Source: CAIVAT01 sp037141055
Lineage (GTDB): Bacteria; Bacteroidota; Bacteroidia; Bacteroidales; FEN-979
Assembly: GCA_037141055.1 (NCBI GenBank)
Contig: JBAXDH010000031.1
Span: 1 to 32,872 of the forward strand
Length of the DNA stretch: 32,872 nt
Direction of reading: 5' to 3'
The notes under the pieces are model-generated. The model had not been told where the DNA came from, ran no database searches, and was given only the letters and a program-made list of their open reading frames with translations. The translations under genes and the position numbers were made by a program. Below, piece after piece: positions 17,111 to 25,100 of the stretch (the stretch's first letter is position 1; each line of letters opens with the position of its first letter).

Positions 17111-17164
17111 AAAAAAACAGGTATTAGATTCCTGAAACTCGATGAAACTACTAAAATACAAAAT

Positions 17165-17255
17165 GTTTTACCAATTCCGTTCAACTGTTTACCCATTCAC
17201 CCGTTTACCTGCTCAACCGTCCGCCAGTCCACTCATCCGCTTGTCCGCCCTTTTT
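17165..17255. repeat. Degenerate pyrimidine-rich short repeats
   Basis: The plus strand runs through related units such as GTTCAACTGTTTACCC, ATTCACCCGTTTACC and GTCCACTCATCCGC, with strong strand bias to C and T. This is a low-complexity array of roughly 10-base words just upstream of the SDR promoter. No exact period can be assigned by eye. Confidence 0.35.
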
Positions 17256-17257
17256 CC

Positions 17258-17265
17258 TACCTTTG
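17258..17265 (+). promoter_or_regulatory. Bacteroidetes -7 promoter element for the SDR gene
   Basis: TACCTTTG followed by C, an exact TAnnTTTG match 22 bases before the ATG at 17288. A start of transcription near 17272 leaves a leader of about 16 bases. Confidence 0.55.
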
Positions 17266-17287
17266 CTGCCGTCAAAAACCCCAGCGT

Positions 17288-18304
17288 ATGATCCTTGTCA
17301 CCGGCGGAACAGGGCTTCTCGGCTCCCACTTGCTCCTCGACCTTGTCAAATCAGGCAAACAGGTCCGTGCCATCAAACGTGCCACCAGTGATATCGGTAT
17401 GGTGCGTAAAGTTTTTTCCTACTATGTGTCAAACCCGGATGAACTCGCCGGAAAGATCGAATGGGTGGATGCAGACCTTTTGGATTCCGGCGCAATAGAA
17501 GATGCGATAGAAGGGGTGACTGAAATTTACCATGCCGGGGCTGTTGTTTCGTTTTATCCCAGGGATCACAAAACCATGCTGAAGGTGAACATCGAAGGCA
17601 CGGCGAACCTGGTAAACCAGGCCATCGAAAAGAAAGTCTCGAAATTCTGTTATGTGAGTTCGGTGGCAACCCTGGGTCGGGCCGAAAACAATGATGTTTC
17701 CACTGAAGAAACCTACTGGGTTCCGTCGAAAAAAAATTCGGTGTACGGCATCAGCAAATACGGCGCCGAGCGCGAGATCTGGCGGGGGATGGAAGAGGGG
17801 CTGAACGCAGTGATCATTAACCCCTCGGTGATCATTGGCCCCGGTTTCTGGCAGGATAATTCGGGGTTATTCCGCCTTGTGTACGAAGGATTGAAATATT
17901 ACACCCGGGGCGTAAACGGATATGTGGATGCCCGCGACATCAGCAAAGCCATGATCGGCCTGATGGATGGAAACCATTTCGGAGAACGTTTCATCTGTTC
18001 GGCGGCCAACCTTTCGTACCAGGATTTTTTCGGCCTCATCGCAAAGCACATGGGAAAACCTGCCCCTTCTGTCAATGTTCCCCCGGCCATGACCTCCGTC
18101 GCCTGGCGGGTTGAGGCGGTGCGCGCCTTCCTCACCGGGTCAAAGCCCGAAGTGACCCGCGAAATGGCCACCACTACATCCCAGGTATATACCTATTCAA
18201 GCGAAAAACTTTGCAGAACCCTGGACTTTGAATTCCGTCCGGCAGAAGAATCGATCCGTGAAGTCTGCACTTTTTTTCTGCACGACCATCAGCCGGTTTC
18301 CTGA
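17288..18304 (+). CDS. NAD(P)-dependent epimerase/dehydratase-like extended SDR
   Basis: 338 residues, typical for extended short-chain dehydrogenases. The Rossmann start MILVTGGTGLLGSH gives the cofactor loop TGxxGxxG (Gly6, Gly9, Gly12). The catalytic set is Ser124/Ser125 in YVSSVATLG and Tyr153-x3-Lys157 in SVYGISKYGAE. After it comes the NPSVIIGPG block around 178-186, which shapes the substrate pocket in the dihydroflavonol-reductase/3-beta-HSD-like branch; these usually act on hydroxyl/keto groups of sterol-, flavonoid- or sugar-like substrates. Nothing in the neighbourhood names the substrate. It is a single gene with its own -7 element, convergent with the cyclase gene 7 bases away. 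Fold and cofactor use are secure; the reaction is not. Confidence 0.88.
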   Translation: MILVTGGTGLLGSHLLLDLVKSGKQVRAIKRATSDIGMVRKVFSYYVSNPDELAGKIEWVDADLLDSGAIEDAIEGVTEIYHAGAVVSFYPRDHKTMLKVNIEGTANLVNQAIEKKVSKFCYVSSVATLGRAENNDVSTEETYWVPSKKNSVYGISKYGAEREIWRGMEEGLNAVIINPSVIIGPGFWQDNSGLFRLVYEGLKYYTRGVNGYVDARDISKAMIGLMDGNHFGERFICSAANLSYQDFFGLIAKHMGKPAPSVNVPPAMTSVAWRVEAVRAFLTGSKPEVTREMATTTSQVYTYSSEKLCRTLDFEFRPAEESIREVCTFFLHDHQPVS

Positions 18305-18311
18305 TCCAGGG

Positions 18312-20150
18312 CTATGCCGAAACGCCCTGGAGCAGCCATGTTTTCATTGAACCTTTCCCCTTTACGTCAATTTCACCGCGTTCGCGGGTGTTGAATTTTC
18401 CGTCCAGTTTTTTCCTGACCCTGTCGGTGATCTGCACCTCTCCGACAACACCGAGCGATTCCATGCGGGAAGCCGTGTTTACCACGTCGCCCCACAGATC
18501 GTAGCTGAATCTTTTATCCCCGATGATGCCGGCAACAACCTCCCCGGCATCGATGCCGATTCGTACGCGGAGATCAAGCCCGTCGTGTGTTTTGTAGGTT
18601 CGCATCACTTCGCACGACTCCAGTGCGAATTTTGCAGCGGTTTCTACGCTGCCCGGTGAAGGTTCCGGCAACCCGCTCACGGCCATGTAGCGATCGCCGA
18701 TGGTCTTGATCTTTTCCATCCTGTGTTTGTCGGCCAGGGAATCCATCCGTGTGAAAAACCCGGTAAGAACCTCCACGATATATTCCGGGGTTTTATCGCT
18801 GGAAAAAGTTGTAAACCCTGCGATGTCAATGAAAACCACTGCGGCATTTTCGAAACGGTCGGCGATAACGTTTTCTCTCTTTTTCAACCGGCGGGCAATG
18901 GTTGCCGGAAGCATGTTCCGCAGAAGGCGTTCCGATTTTCTGCGCGATTGGTAGATGAGAAGCAGTATGACAATCAGGCCGATCAATCCGCCTGCAAGTG
19001 CAATTCGCTGGAGATTCGCCGTTTCGAGGCGGGCTTTCTGCAGTTGAAGTTCCTTCTCCTTAAGTTCACTTTCCCTGTCAGTGTCCATTTTGGCCATTTT
19101 AAGGCTGTTCTCCTGCGTGAAAACAGAATCTTTGGTTACATAGCTCAGCTGGGCGTACCGGTAGGCTTTTTCCCAGTCTTCAAGTTGTTTATAGGCATGA
19201 GACAGGTTCAGGTACCAGCTGAACAACTGCTTGTCGGCATTGATGTCGGCCGCAATTTCTGCGGCGTTCCCGGTATATTCTATGGACAATTTTAAATAAC
19301 TCTTCTTTTTTGATTCGGATAATGTATCCCGGGAATGGCGGTAGCCGGCGGAAGTATCGGTTGCCATTTTGTAATAAACCTCCCCGATGTTCCCGTAATC
19401 GTACATCATCACCCTGCGTTCGCCAATTTTTTTTGCAATTTTAAGTGAACGGCTGTACGAAACAAGTGCATCCGGATATTTAGACAGGTCGGCGTAAACC
19501 CAGCCGATATTTGCAAGCGTTACGGAAATGCCTCTTTTTTCGCCCGCCGCCTCGTAGTTCTTCAAGGCTTTTGAGTAGTATTCCAGGGCTTTTGGATAGG
19601 ATTGCATTTCCTTGCAGATAGTGCCGATATTCCCCTGGTTCCGGGCCATCCCCCTGATGTCGTTCATCTCCACGGCAATAGTGAGCGCTTTGTTATAGTA
19701 TTCCAGGGCTTTGGGATAATTTGGCAACTCTGCATAAACATTCCCAAGGTTGCCTGAAGCCCTGGCAATCCCGCTTTTATTCTTTGTTTCTTCGGCCAGT
19801 TTCAGCGCCCGGAGAAGCGTTTCGAGCGCCTTTGGATACTCGGCCACTGCCCAATAGCACGCCCCGGTGGAGATTAGGCAGAAAATCAGTCCGTGGGAAT
19901 AGTTCAGTTTTTCAGCAAGGACAGCCCCGCTCAGCCCGGTTTCAATTCCCTTCCTGGAATTCTGCAGGTAATATTCATATGAAATTTTATTGTAGAGATT
20001 TACCCTGGCAGTGTCGTCGCCGGGATGCTGCCGAAGTTTTGCCAGAAGTGAGTCAATACGCGCTGTTTGGGTGCCCTGGGAACTGACATGAAATGATCCC
20101 GCAACAAAAAGAACAACGAAAATTCCGTAAACCACCAGGGGTTTTTGCAT
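18312..20150 (-). CDS. TPR sensor protein with class III adenylate cyclase domain
   Basis: 612 residues. A signal peptide or anchor (1-24) leads to a periplasmic TPR region (about 45-345) with near-copies of the unit YPKALEYYxKAL at 145-156 and 185-196. A coiled coil (about 355-383), a TM helix (384-400) and a cytoplasmic cyclase domain (about 425-612) follow. The cyclase makes a cyclic nucleotide from NTP. Metal-binding Asp442 (VVFIDIAGFTTFS) and Asp486 (KTIGD) are present, with transition-state Asn558 and Arg562 (NTASRM). The two purine-selecting positions are Lys482 (IKTIGD) and Asp551 (SYDLWGD), the adenylate-cyclase pair, so cAMP rather than cGMP is predicted. Domain order suggests that an envelope signal sensed by the TPR array sets cyclase activity. 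No cAMP receptor gene is in the window. A -7-like element lies 26 bases upstream. Confidence 0.92.
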   Translation of the reverse strand: MQKPLVVYGIFVVLFVAGSFHVSSQGTQTARIDSLLAKLRQHPGDDTARVNLYNKISYEYYLQNSRKGIETGLSGAVLAEKLNYSHGLIFCLISTGACYWAVAEYPKALETLLRALKLAEETKNKSGIARASGNLGNVYAELPNYPKALEYYNKALTIAVEMNDIRGMARNQGNIGTICKEMQSYPKALEYYSKALKNYEAAGEKRGISVTLANIGWVYADLSKYPDALVSYSRSLKIAKKIGERRVMMYDYGNIGEVYYKMATDTSAGYRHSRDTLSESKKKSYLKLSIEYTGNAAEIAADINADKQLFSWYLNLSHAYKQLEDWEKAYRYAQLSYVTKDSVFTQENSLKMAKMDTDRESELKEKELQLQKARLETANLQRIALAGGLIGLIVILLLIYQSRRKSERLLRNMLPATIARRLKKRENVIADRFENAAVVFIDIAGFTTFSSDKTPEYIVEVLTGFFTRMDSLADKHRMEKIKTIGDRYMAVSGLPEPSPGSVETAAKFALESCEVMRTYKTHDGLDLRVRIGIDAGEVVAGIIGDKRFSYDLWGDVVNTASRMESLGVVGEVQITDRVRKKLDGKFNTRERGEIDVKGKGSMKTWLLQGVSA

Positions 20151-20175
20151 GGCGAATCAATTACCGTTTGTAAGG

Positions 20176-20183
20176 TAAATGTA
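20176..20183 (-). promoter_or_regulatory. -7-like element for the TPR-cyclase gene
   Basis: The minus strand reads TACATTTA, one base off TAnnTTTG, 26 bases before the ATG at 20150 and just after the terminator of the upstream operon. Confidence 0.4.
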
Positions 20184-20186
20184 TAA

Positions 20187-20230
20187 CAAAAATAGTGAAA
20201 TAAAAATTTATTTTGTTATTTCACTATTTT
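20187..20230 (-). terminator. Terminator of the exporter/mltF operon, overlapping the mltF stop codon
   Basis: A perfect 15-base inverted repeat (20189-20203 and 20216-20230, arm AAAATAGTGAAATAA on the minus strand) with a 12-base loop; the distal arm ends in a run of T on the minus strand. The stop codon of the lytic transglycosylase gene (20224-20226) lies inside the first arm. The stem is AT-rich but long. Confidence 0.6.
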
Positions 20231-21645
20231 ATAAGGTTCCTGTAATGATAATACCGCGTCACGATATCATCCACAAAGCCTTCCGTTTTGTAATCGAGCG
20301 GATAGGCATCTGCGGTGTCGGCTTTTGCTACCGGGTCTTTTTTTGAGCGGCGGAGAAGGTAGTAATCCACATGACCGTTCCACCGGTTTTTATCTTTCCC
20401 GAATCTCTCCGCTTTTTCGCGGGCGGCCATCACCCGGCCCATGCCGACATTGTACGAGGCAAGCACGAAATAGATGCGTTCGACCGGGTTTGTGATTTCA
20501 TCGGGAAGCAGCTTGTCGAGGTATTTCAGGTATTTCACCCCGCCGGCAATCTGCCTTGCCGGTGTTGCCGCGCTGTCGATGCCGAACTTTGCCGCAGTCT
20601 CGGGCATCAGCTGCATCAGCCCGCTGGCACTGTGCGAGGAGGTCAGCCCCTGCTGGAAATTGGATTCCTCGTAAATCAGGGAGGCCACCAGGCGCCAGTC
20701 CCACATCACCTGTTTGCTTTGTTCCCTGATGGCTTCATCAAATGGAGAGAGCTTTCTGCCGACGACGGAGAAATAGTCGCTCCGGAGGAAACTCGCAATG
20801 CGCTGGTTGTCGAAATAGGCGAGGTAGGTTTGTTTCAGATCCCGCGAGGCTTTTATCTCCTTCAGCCATCCATTCACCTCGGTGCGCAGCGAATCGGAGA
20901 CAAGGCCCATGCCCCAGGCATAGGAAAAGAGTGGAAAGGCCAGCACCGATATGTCGAGATTCCGGTAATACCGGTGATACGCCATGGCCACGTTTTCCTG
21001 GCAAATGGCAAAACGGATTTTCCCGGCCGACACGCTGCTGATCAGGTCCTCCTGGCTGATGTCAGCCACTTCCTTCACGATAGCGTGTTTTCCCGTCTTT
21101 TTGTAGAAAGCATGATACTGGGCGGCCAGGAAAGGGTCCTGTCGAACATATACCGTGTCATGCGGGAAGTTTTTAAGAGAGCCCAGCGTTGCAGTGGTAT
21201 CTTTCCCGATGCCGCTCCCTGTGCGCTGAACCAGCACCAGCCTGGTTTCACCGAACGGATCAGAAAACCGGGCGAGTTTTTTCCCGTCTCCCGATACAGG
21301 CAGATTCAGGGCGATGATGTCGGCCGCATTGTTGCGCAGGTAATACTCCAGTTTCGAAATATCATTGCTGGCGATGATCCTGAGCGGCACCCCCAGGTAT
21401 TTGGCAAACGACTCCAGCAGCGAAAGCTGGTATCCCATGGCTTCGCCCTTGTAGATAAAGTAATTCAGCGTGTTTTGATCGGTTAGGGCGATCAGGTAAC
21501 CTCGTTCGCGGATCCGGCGAAGTGAATCTTTTTTTGCTTCTTCCTTGTGATAAAGGCCGCGTGTAATAAAAAAGGCAGCGGCAGCTACCGCCAACCCGAG
21601 GATGATGGCCCTGAGAATGATGTATTTCCTGGATGTCTTGATCAA
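20224..21645 (-). CDS. mltF: Membrane-bound lytic murein transglycosylase F-like
   Basis: 473 residues, close to E. coli MltF (about 518). It cleaves peptidoglycan glycan strands, leaving 1,6-anhydro ends. An N-terminal TM helix (8-27) anchors it; the E. coli enzyme is also held at the membrane. Residues of about 45-290 form a solute-binding (SBP_bac_3-like) regulatory domain, beginning RIRERGYLIALTDQNTLNYF. Residues of about 312-450 form the SLT catalytic domain: the catalytic Glu327 sits in LIYEESNF, followed by SASGLMQLMPETA and the ASYNVGMGRV block. All of these match the family. It is the last gene of the nine-gene exporter operon, 9 bases after the second permease, which suggests local wall opening for the export machine (inference). 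Confidence 0.92.
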   Translation of the reverse strand: MIKTSRKYIILRAIILGLAVAAAAFFITRGLYHKEEAKKDSLRRIRERGYLIALTDQNTLNYFIYKGEAMGYQLSLLESFAKYLGVPLRIIASNDISKLEYYLRNNAADIIALNLPVSGDGKKLARFSDPFGETRLVLVQRTGSGIGKDTTATLGSLKNFPHDTVYVRQDPFLAAQYHAFYKKTGKHAIVKEVADISQEDLISSVSAGKIRFAICQENVAMAYHRYYRNLDISVLAFPLFSYAWGMGLVSDSLRTEVNGWLKEIKASRDLKQTYLAYFDNQRIASFLRSDYFSVVGRKLSPFDEAIREQSKQVMWDWRLVASLIYEESNFQQGLTSSHSASGLMQLMPETAAKFGIDSAATPARQIAGGVKYLKYLDKLLPDEITNPVERIYFVLASYNVGMGRVMAAREKAERFGKDKNRWNGHVDYYLLRRSKKDPVAKADTADAYPLDYKTEGFVDDIVTRYYHYRNLIK

Positions 21646-21654
21646 TATATCGGT

Positions 21655-22773
21655 TTAAGAAACTTTTCGGTATCTCAGGATGGCAAGGCTCAGGCTGCAA
21701 ACAGCATAAACAACGAGCGACCAGAAATGGCGGCTGATATCTTCGAAACCCGACCCCTTCAGCAAAACCATCCGCATGATTTTGATAAAATACATGACCG
21801 GATTGAGCCTGTCGAGGGTTTGCGCCCACTGCGGCATGCTTTCAATAGAGGTAAACAGGCCGCTCATCAGGATAAAGACCACCATGAAAAAGAACGAAAC
21901 AAGCATCGCCTGCTGCTGTGTATGCGTGATGGTTGAGATGAGCAGGCCGAATGACAAAATTACAAAAAGATAGACAGATGCCGACATGAAAATCAACCCG
22001 GGATTTCCCTCCATCGGGATGTTGAACAGCAACTTGCCGACGGCGAGGCCAAACGCGAGTTCAAAGAGCCCGATAAACCAGAACGGCATGAGTTTCCCGG
22101 TAATGAACTGGATTTTATTGATCGGCGTCACGTTGATCTGTTCAATGGTGCCGATTTCCATCTCGCGGACAATGTTCATCCCCGAAAGCAGCAGCCCGAT
22201 GATGGTGACCAGCAGCACCAAAATCCCGGGTACCATGTAGGTTTTATAGTTCAGTTTCGGATTATACCAGTAGCTGTAATCGGTTTGAATGCTCCTGACG
22301 CCTGCCTGCACCGCCGGGCTGGCATTTTCAAGGACCACGCCGCGGTTGAAGTCGAGCAGGATCATGGTCGAGTAAGCATTGATGAGCCCTGCGCTCTGCC
22401 CGTTGATGGCATTGATCACCATCTGAACTTTGGCATGACCTTCCTTCAGCAGATTTTTTTCAAATCCCGACGGAATCTGCAGGATCATGTCCGTGTTTCC
22501 CTGTTTCATCTCATCTTCGGCCTCCCGGTATGAAAAAGAAGCGCTTTGAACCTGGTAAAACGGAGAACCCTCAAATTTGCTGAAGAGTTTACGGGAAGTC
22601 CCGGAGAGGTCAAGATCAACCACCGAACACCGGATGTGCTTCATTTCATAGGTGGCGGCGTTGACAAGAATGATGAGCTGCACGACCGGAACGATAAAAA
22701 TGATCGGCAGCATGGCTTTGTTGCGGAAAACCTGCAGGAACTCTTTCTGGATGATATAAAGGATCGTTCTCAT
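21655..22773 (-). CDS. ABC-2 type transporter permease (second of pair)
   Basis: 372 residues of the YbhR/YhhJ type. A first TM helix (about 22-41) is followed by a large extracytoplasmic domain (about 45-170) and five more helices in the C-terminal half, with the conserved SGMNIVREMEIGTIEQINVTP element just after a helix, typical of ABC2_membrane_3 proteins. It forms a heterodimer with the permease encoded directly upstream; the start overlaps that gene's stop by one base (TGATG), a sign of coupled translation. The dimer would be driven by the two ATPases of the operon and work with the HlyD and TolC proteins. The substrate is not predictable: drugs, lipids or small hydrophobic ions in characterised relatives. 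Confidence 0.9.
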   Translation of the reverse strand: MRTILYIIQKEFLQVFRNKAMLPIIFIVPVVQLIILVNAATYEMKHIRCSVVDLDLSGTSRKLFSKFEGSPFYQVQSASFSYREAEDEMKQGNTDMILQIPSGFEKNLLKEGHAKVQMVINAINGQSAGLINAYSTMILLDFNRGVVLENASPAVQAGVRSIQTDYSYWYNPKLNYKTYMVPGILVLLVTIIGLLLSGMNIVREMEIGTIEQINVTPINKIQFITGKLMPFWFIGLFELAFGLAVGKLLFNIPMEGNPGLIFMSASVYLFVILSFGLLISTITHTQQQAMLVSFFFMVVFILMSGLFTSIESMPQWAQTLDRLNPVMYFIKIMRMVLLKGSGFEDISRHFWSLVVYAVCSLSLAILRYRKVS

Positions 22774-23876
22774 CAGGCAAGGCGGACGTTAAATTTTTTG
22801 ATGCTCAGTGCGAGGAAGAGAGCCGTAAATCCGGCCATAATGAGGGTTTCGCGCCATACGTATTCAATGCCGTTTCCCTGGAGCATGATGCTTTTGATGA
22901 TGGTGATGTAATATTTAGGCGGCATGGCATGGCACAGCACCTGCATGATCCACGGCATGTTTTCGACCGGGAAGATGAAGCCGCTGAGAAGGATCGTCGG
23001 AAGCATCAGCACCACCAGCGATAGCATCATGGCAACCTGCTGGCTGCTTGTGATGGTCGAGATCAGGATGCCGAGCGAAAGGGCCATGCAGATATACAGA
23101 AAACTTTCGGCCAGCAGCAGGAAAATGCTTCCCAGGATTGGCATGCCAAAAACCAGGTGACCCAGCACCAGGATGATGCAGGCATCGGCAAATGCCAGGA
23201 ACACGTATGGAAATACTTTACCGATGATGATCTGTGCGGGCCTCATCGGGGAGACCAGCAGGAGTTCCATGGTCCCAAGTTCTTTTTCACGGGTGATGGA
23301 CAGGGAAGTCATCAGCGCCGAGATCAGCATCAGAAGCATGGCCATCAGTCCGGGAACGAACATGTAAACGCCTTTCAGCTCCCCGTTGTACATCATCCGC
23401 ACTTCTGGGATGATCCGGAGCGGGACTTTGCCGGAATTCATGGAAGCAAGGTAGTTGCTGATGATGCCGCTGGAGTAATTCACCAGCATGTTGGCTGTAT
23501 TGGGATCGGAGGCATCCGCGATAATCTGGACATGTGCTGTGCCTGTCTTCTCCAGTTTCCCGGCAAACCCGCTTTCGTAGATGAGCGCGAGTTTTACGTC
23601 ACCCTGCCGGAATACAGGTTCGATTTCCGCCACTGAATTCAGGTTGCGTTCCAGGATAAAATAACCGGAGGAGAGTATTTTGTCACTGATCTTCCGGGTA
23701 ACCGCATCTTTCGACGGGTCGCAGATGGCGATTTTCGCATCCTTGATCTCGTTGGTGAGCACGTATCCGAACAGCATCAGCTGAACGGCAGGCATGCCAA
23801 AAAGGATCATCAGGGTGCGGTAATCCCTGAAAATATGGTAAAACTCCTTGATGACAAATCCCCGGAATCGTTTCAT
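22773..23876 (-). CDS. ABC-2 type transporter permease (first of pair)
   Basis: 367 residues, same architecture as the following gene: a cytoplasmic start (KRFRGFVIKEFYHIFRDYRT), TM helix 1 at about 23-42, a periplasmic domain to about 165, and a C-terminal block of helices with SLSITREKELGTMELLLVSP. It corresponds to YbhS in the E. coli ybhGFSR set. The ATG overlaps the stop of the four-helix gene by four bases (ATGA), and its own stop overlaps the next permease start. The two permeases differ in sequence enough to be an old heterodimeric pair and not a recent duplication. Confidence 0.9.
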   Translation of the reverse strand: MKRFRGFVIKEFYHIFRDYRTLMILFGMPAVQLMLFGYVLTNEIKDAKIAICDPSKDAVTRKISDKILSSGYFILERNLNSVAEIEPVFRQGDVKLALIYESGFAGKLEKTGTAHVQIIADASDPNTANMLVNYSSGIISNYLASMNSGKVPLRIIPEVRMMYNGELKGVYMFVPGLMAMLLMLISALMTSLSITREKELGTMELLLVSPMRPAQIIIGKVFPYVFLAFADACIILVLGHLVFGMPILGSIFLLLAESFLYICMALSLGILISTITSSQQVAMMLSLVVLMLPTILLSGFIFPVENMPWIMQVLCHAMPPKYYITIIKSIMLQGNGIEYVWRETLIMAGFTALFLALSIKKFNVRLA

Positions 23877-24319
23877 AAAAGCTCCTTGCTGGTTGCCCAG
23901 AAATAGTAAAACCGGCCCGCCGATACCAGCAAAGGCACGCTCATCGTAACATAGAAATTATACAGCCATTCTTTGTTGATCATGTCAAACCTGCGCAGCA
24001 TGATACCCCCGGTGATCATGACAGCCATCATGATATAGCCCCGGAAATTGAAAAATGAAAATGCACATGGATAGGGGATGTTAAGCCCGTGGATCCTTTT
24101 GATGTGTTTTCGGGAAATCTTCGCAAAAAGCAACACGTAAAAGATCATGCCGAAAACCAGGCCACCGGCAATGCGCCAGCCGAGATGCTGGCCGTGTTGC
24201 AGGAGGTAGCTGAGGCCGCGCCCGCCCAGGATCCCGCCCGCGGTGGTCCAGGCCAGCCCTGCGATAAAGAGCAGGTTGTGCTTGCTGACGGAAGGTTTGA
24301 GTTTGGTGAGTTGGTTCAT
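23873..24319 (-). CDS. Small four-helix membrane protein of unknown function in the exporter operon
   Basis: 148 residues with four predicted TM segments at about 15-40, 47-68, 92-108 and 120-142, short loops, and a basic loop KISRKHIKRIHG between helices 2 and 3. I do not recognise a named family. It is locked into the operon: its start is 3 bases after the stop of the upstream ATPase gene and its stop overlaps the first permease start. E. coli ybhGFSR has no counterpart, so it may be an accessory or regulatory subunit of this exporter type in Bacteroidetes. Confidence 0.75.
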   Translation of the reverse strand: MNQLTKLKPSVSKHNLLFIAGLAWTTAGGILGGRGLSYLLQHGQHLGWRIAGGLVFGMIFYVLLFAKISRKHIKRIHGLNIPYPCAFSFFNFRGYIMMAVMITGGIMLRRFDMINKEWLYNFYVTMSVPLLVSAGRFYYFWATSKELL

Positions 24320-24322
24320 AGG

Positions 24323-25054
24323 TTATCTGGCCAGTTTAATAAACACATCATTCATCGACTCCGCCCCATACTGCCTCTTCAGGTTATCAGGCGTGTCCAG
24401 CGCGGCGATTCGCCCGTCGACCATGATCGATACGCGGTCGCAGTATTCGGCTTCATCCATATAGTGTGTTGTTGCAAATACCGTAATTCCGCTGTGGGCG
24501 GCTTCATAAATCATATCCCAGAACTGCCGGCGCGTGATGGGATCAACGCCTCCTGTGGGTTCATCGAGAAAAACAATCTTCGGGTTATGCAGGATGGCAA
24601 CCGAGAAAGCCAGCTTTTGCTTCCACCCGAGCGGGATGTCCCTGATCAGTTTGTTCCGTGCCGATTCGAAGCCAAGCCGCTCCATCAGGGCATGGGAACG
24701 GGAATCGATCTCCTTCTTTCTCAGTCCGTAAATGCCGCCGTAAAACCTGATATTTTCGAATACGGTAAGGTCGTCATACAACGAAAACCGCTGGCTCATG
24801 TACCCGATGTTCTTTTTCACCTTTTCACGCTGGGTGTAGATATCGTAACCGGCCACGTTAAGTTCCCCGGAGGTGGGATAGGACAACCCGCACAGAATCT
24901 TGATGGCAGTGGTTTTTCCTGCGCCATTGGCCCCCAGGAAACCGAATATTTCGCCCTTTCTCACCTCGAATGTCAAATGATCATTGGCTACGAACGAGCC
25001 AAATTTTTTGACCAGGTTTTTAACGGTGATGATATTTTCGATGGCTATTGACAT
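24323..25054 (-). CDS. ABC transporter ATP-binding protein (YbhF C-terminal-half type)
   Basis: 243 residues. Walker A GANGAGKTT at about residues 36-44, Q-loop in MSQRFSLYDDLTV, Walker B IVFLDEPTGGVDP, and H-loop in ATTHYMDEAEYCD. The signature is PLGWKQ in place of LSGGQ, a variant I associate with the second ATPase half of YbhF/YhiH-like double ATPases. With the next-upstream ATPase gene it therefore corresponds to a YbhF that is split into two genes. It would energise the ABC-2 permease pair. Its start is 6 bases after the previous gene's stop, with a GC-rich hairpin repeat just upstream. Confidence 0.92.
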   Translation of the reverse strand: MSIAIENIITVKNLVKKFGSFVANDHLTFEVRKGEIFGFLGANGAGKTTAIKILCGLSYPTSGELNVAGYDIYTQREKVKKNIGYMSQRFSLYDDLTVFENIRFYGGIYGLRKKEIDSRSHALMERLGFESARNKLIRDIPLGWKQKLAFSVAILHNPKIVFLDEPTGGVDPITRRQFWDMIYEAAHSGITVFATTHYMDEAEYCDRVSIMVDGRIAALDTPDNLKRQYGAESMNDVFIKLAR

Positions 25055-25060
25055 GTTTTT

Positions 25061-25100
25061 TTACCCCTCCCTTTTTTGGGGAGGGGTCAGGGGTGGGGTA
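25061..25100. repeat. Palindromic C/G-rich repeat forming the 3' end of an ATPase gene
   Basis: ACCCCTCCC (25063-25071) and GGGAGGGGT (25079-25087) are perfect inverted arms around a T-rich loop, followed by CAGGGGTGGGGT. The same word order (CCCCACCC, CCTCCCC, A-rich, GGGAGGG) occurs in the tandem repeat at 32731-32872. The stop codon of the upstream ATPase lies at its edge, so the last 14 or so residues of that protein are encoded by the repeat. Confidence 0.7.

Noticed and set aside
17111..17161. Longer start for the fourteen-repeat T9SS protein
   Set aside because: The extra 17 residues precede a complete signal peptide that begins at the ATG at 17110.
20371..21486. Open frame of 371 codons on the plus strand
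   Set aside because: It is fully antisense to the mltF-like gene, whose protein shows a complete catalytic domain. The plus-strand product is rich in His, Pro and Arg with no recognisable domain.
25061..25087. GC-rich hairpin as an intrinsic terminator between the two ATPase genes
   Set aside because: On the transcribed minus strand it is followed by an A-run and not a T-run, and the next gene begins 6 bases on, so it would break the operon.
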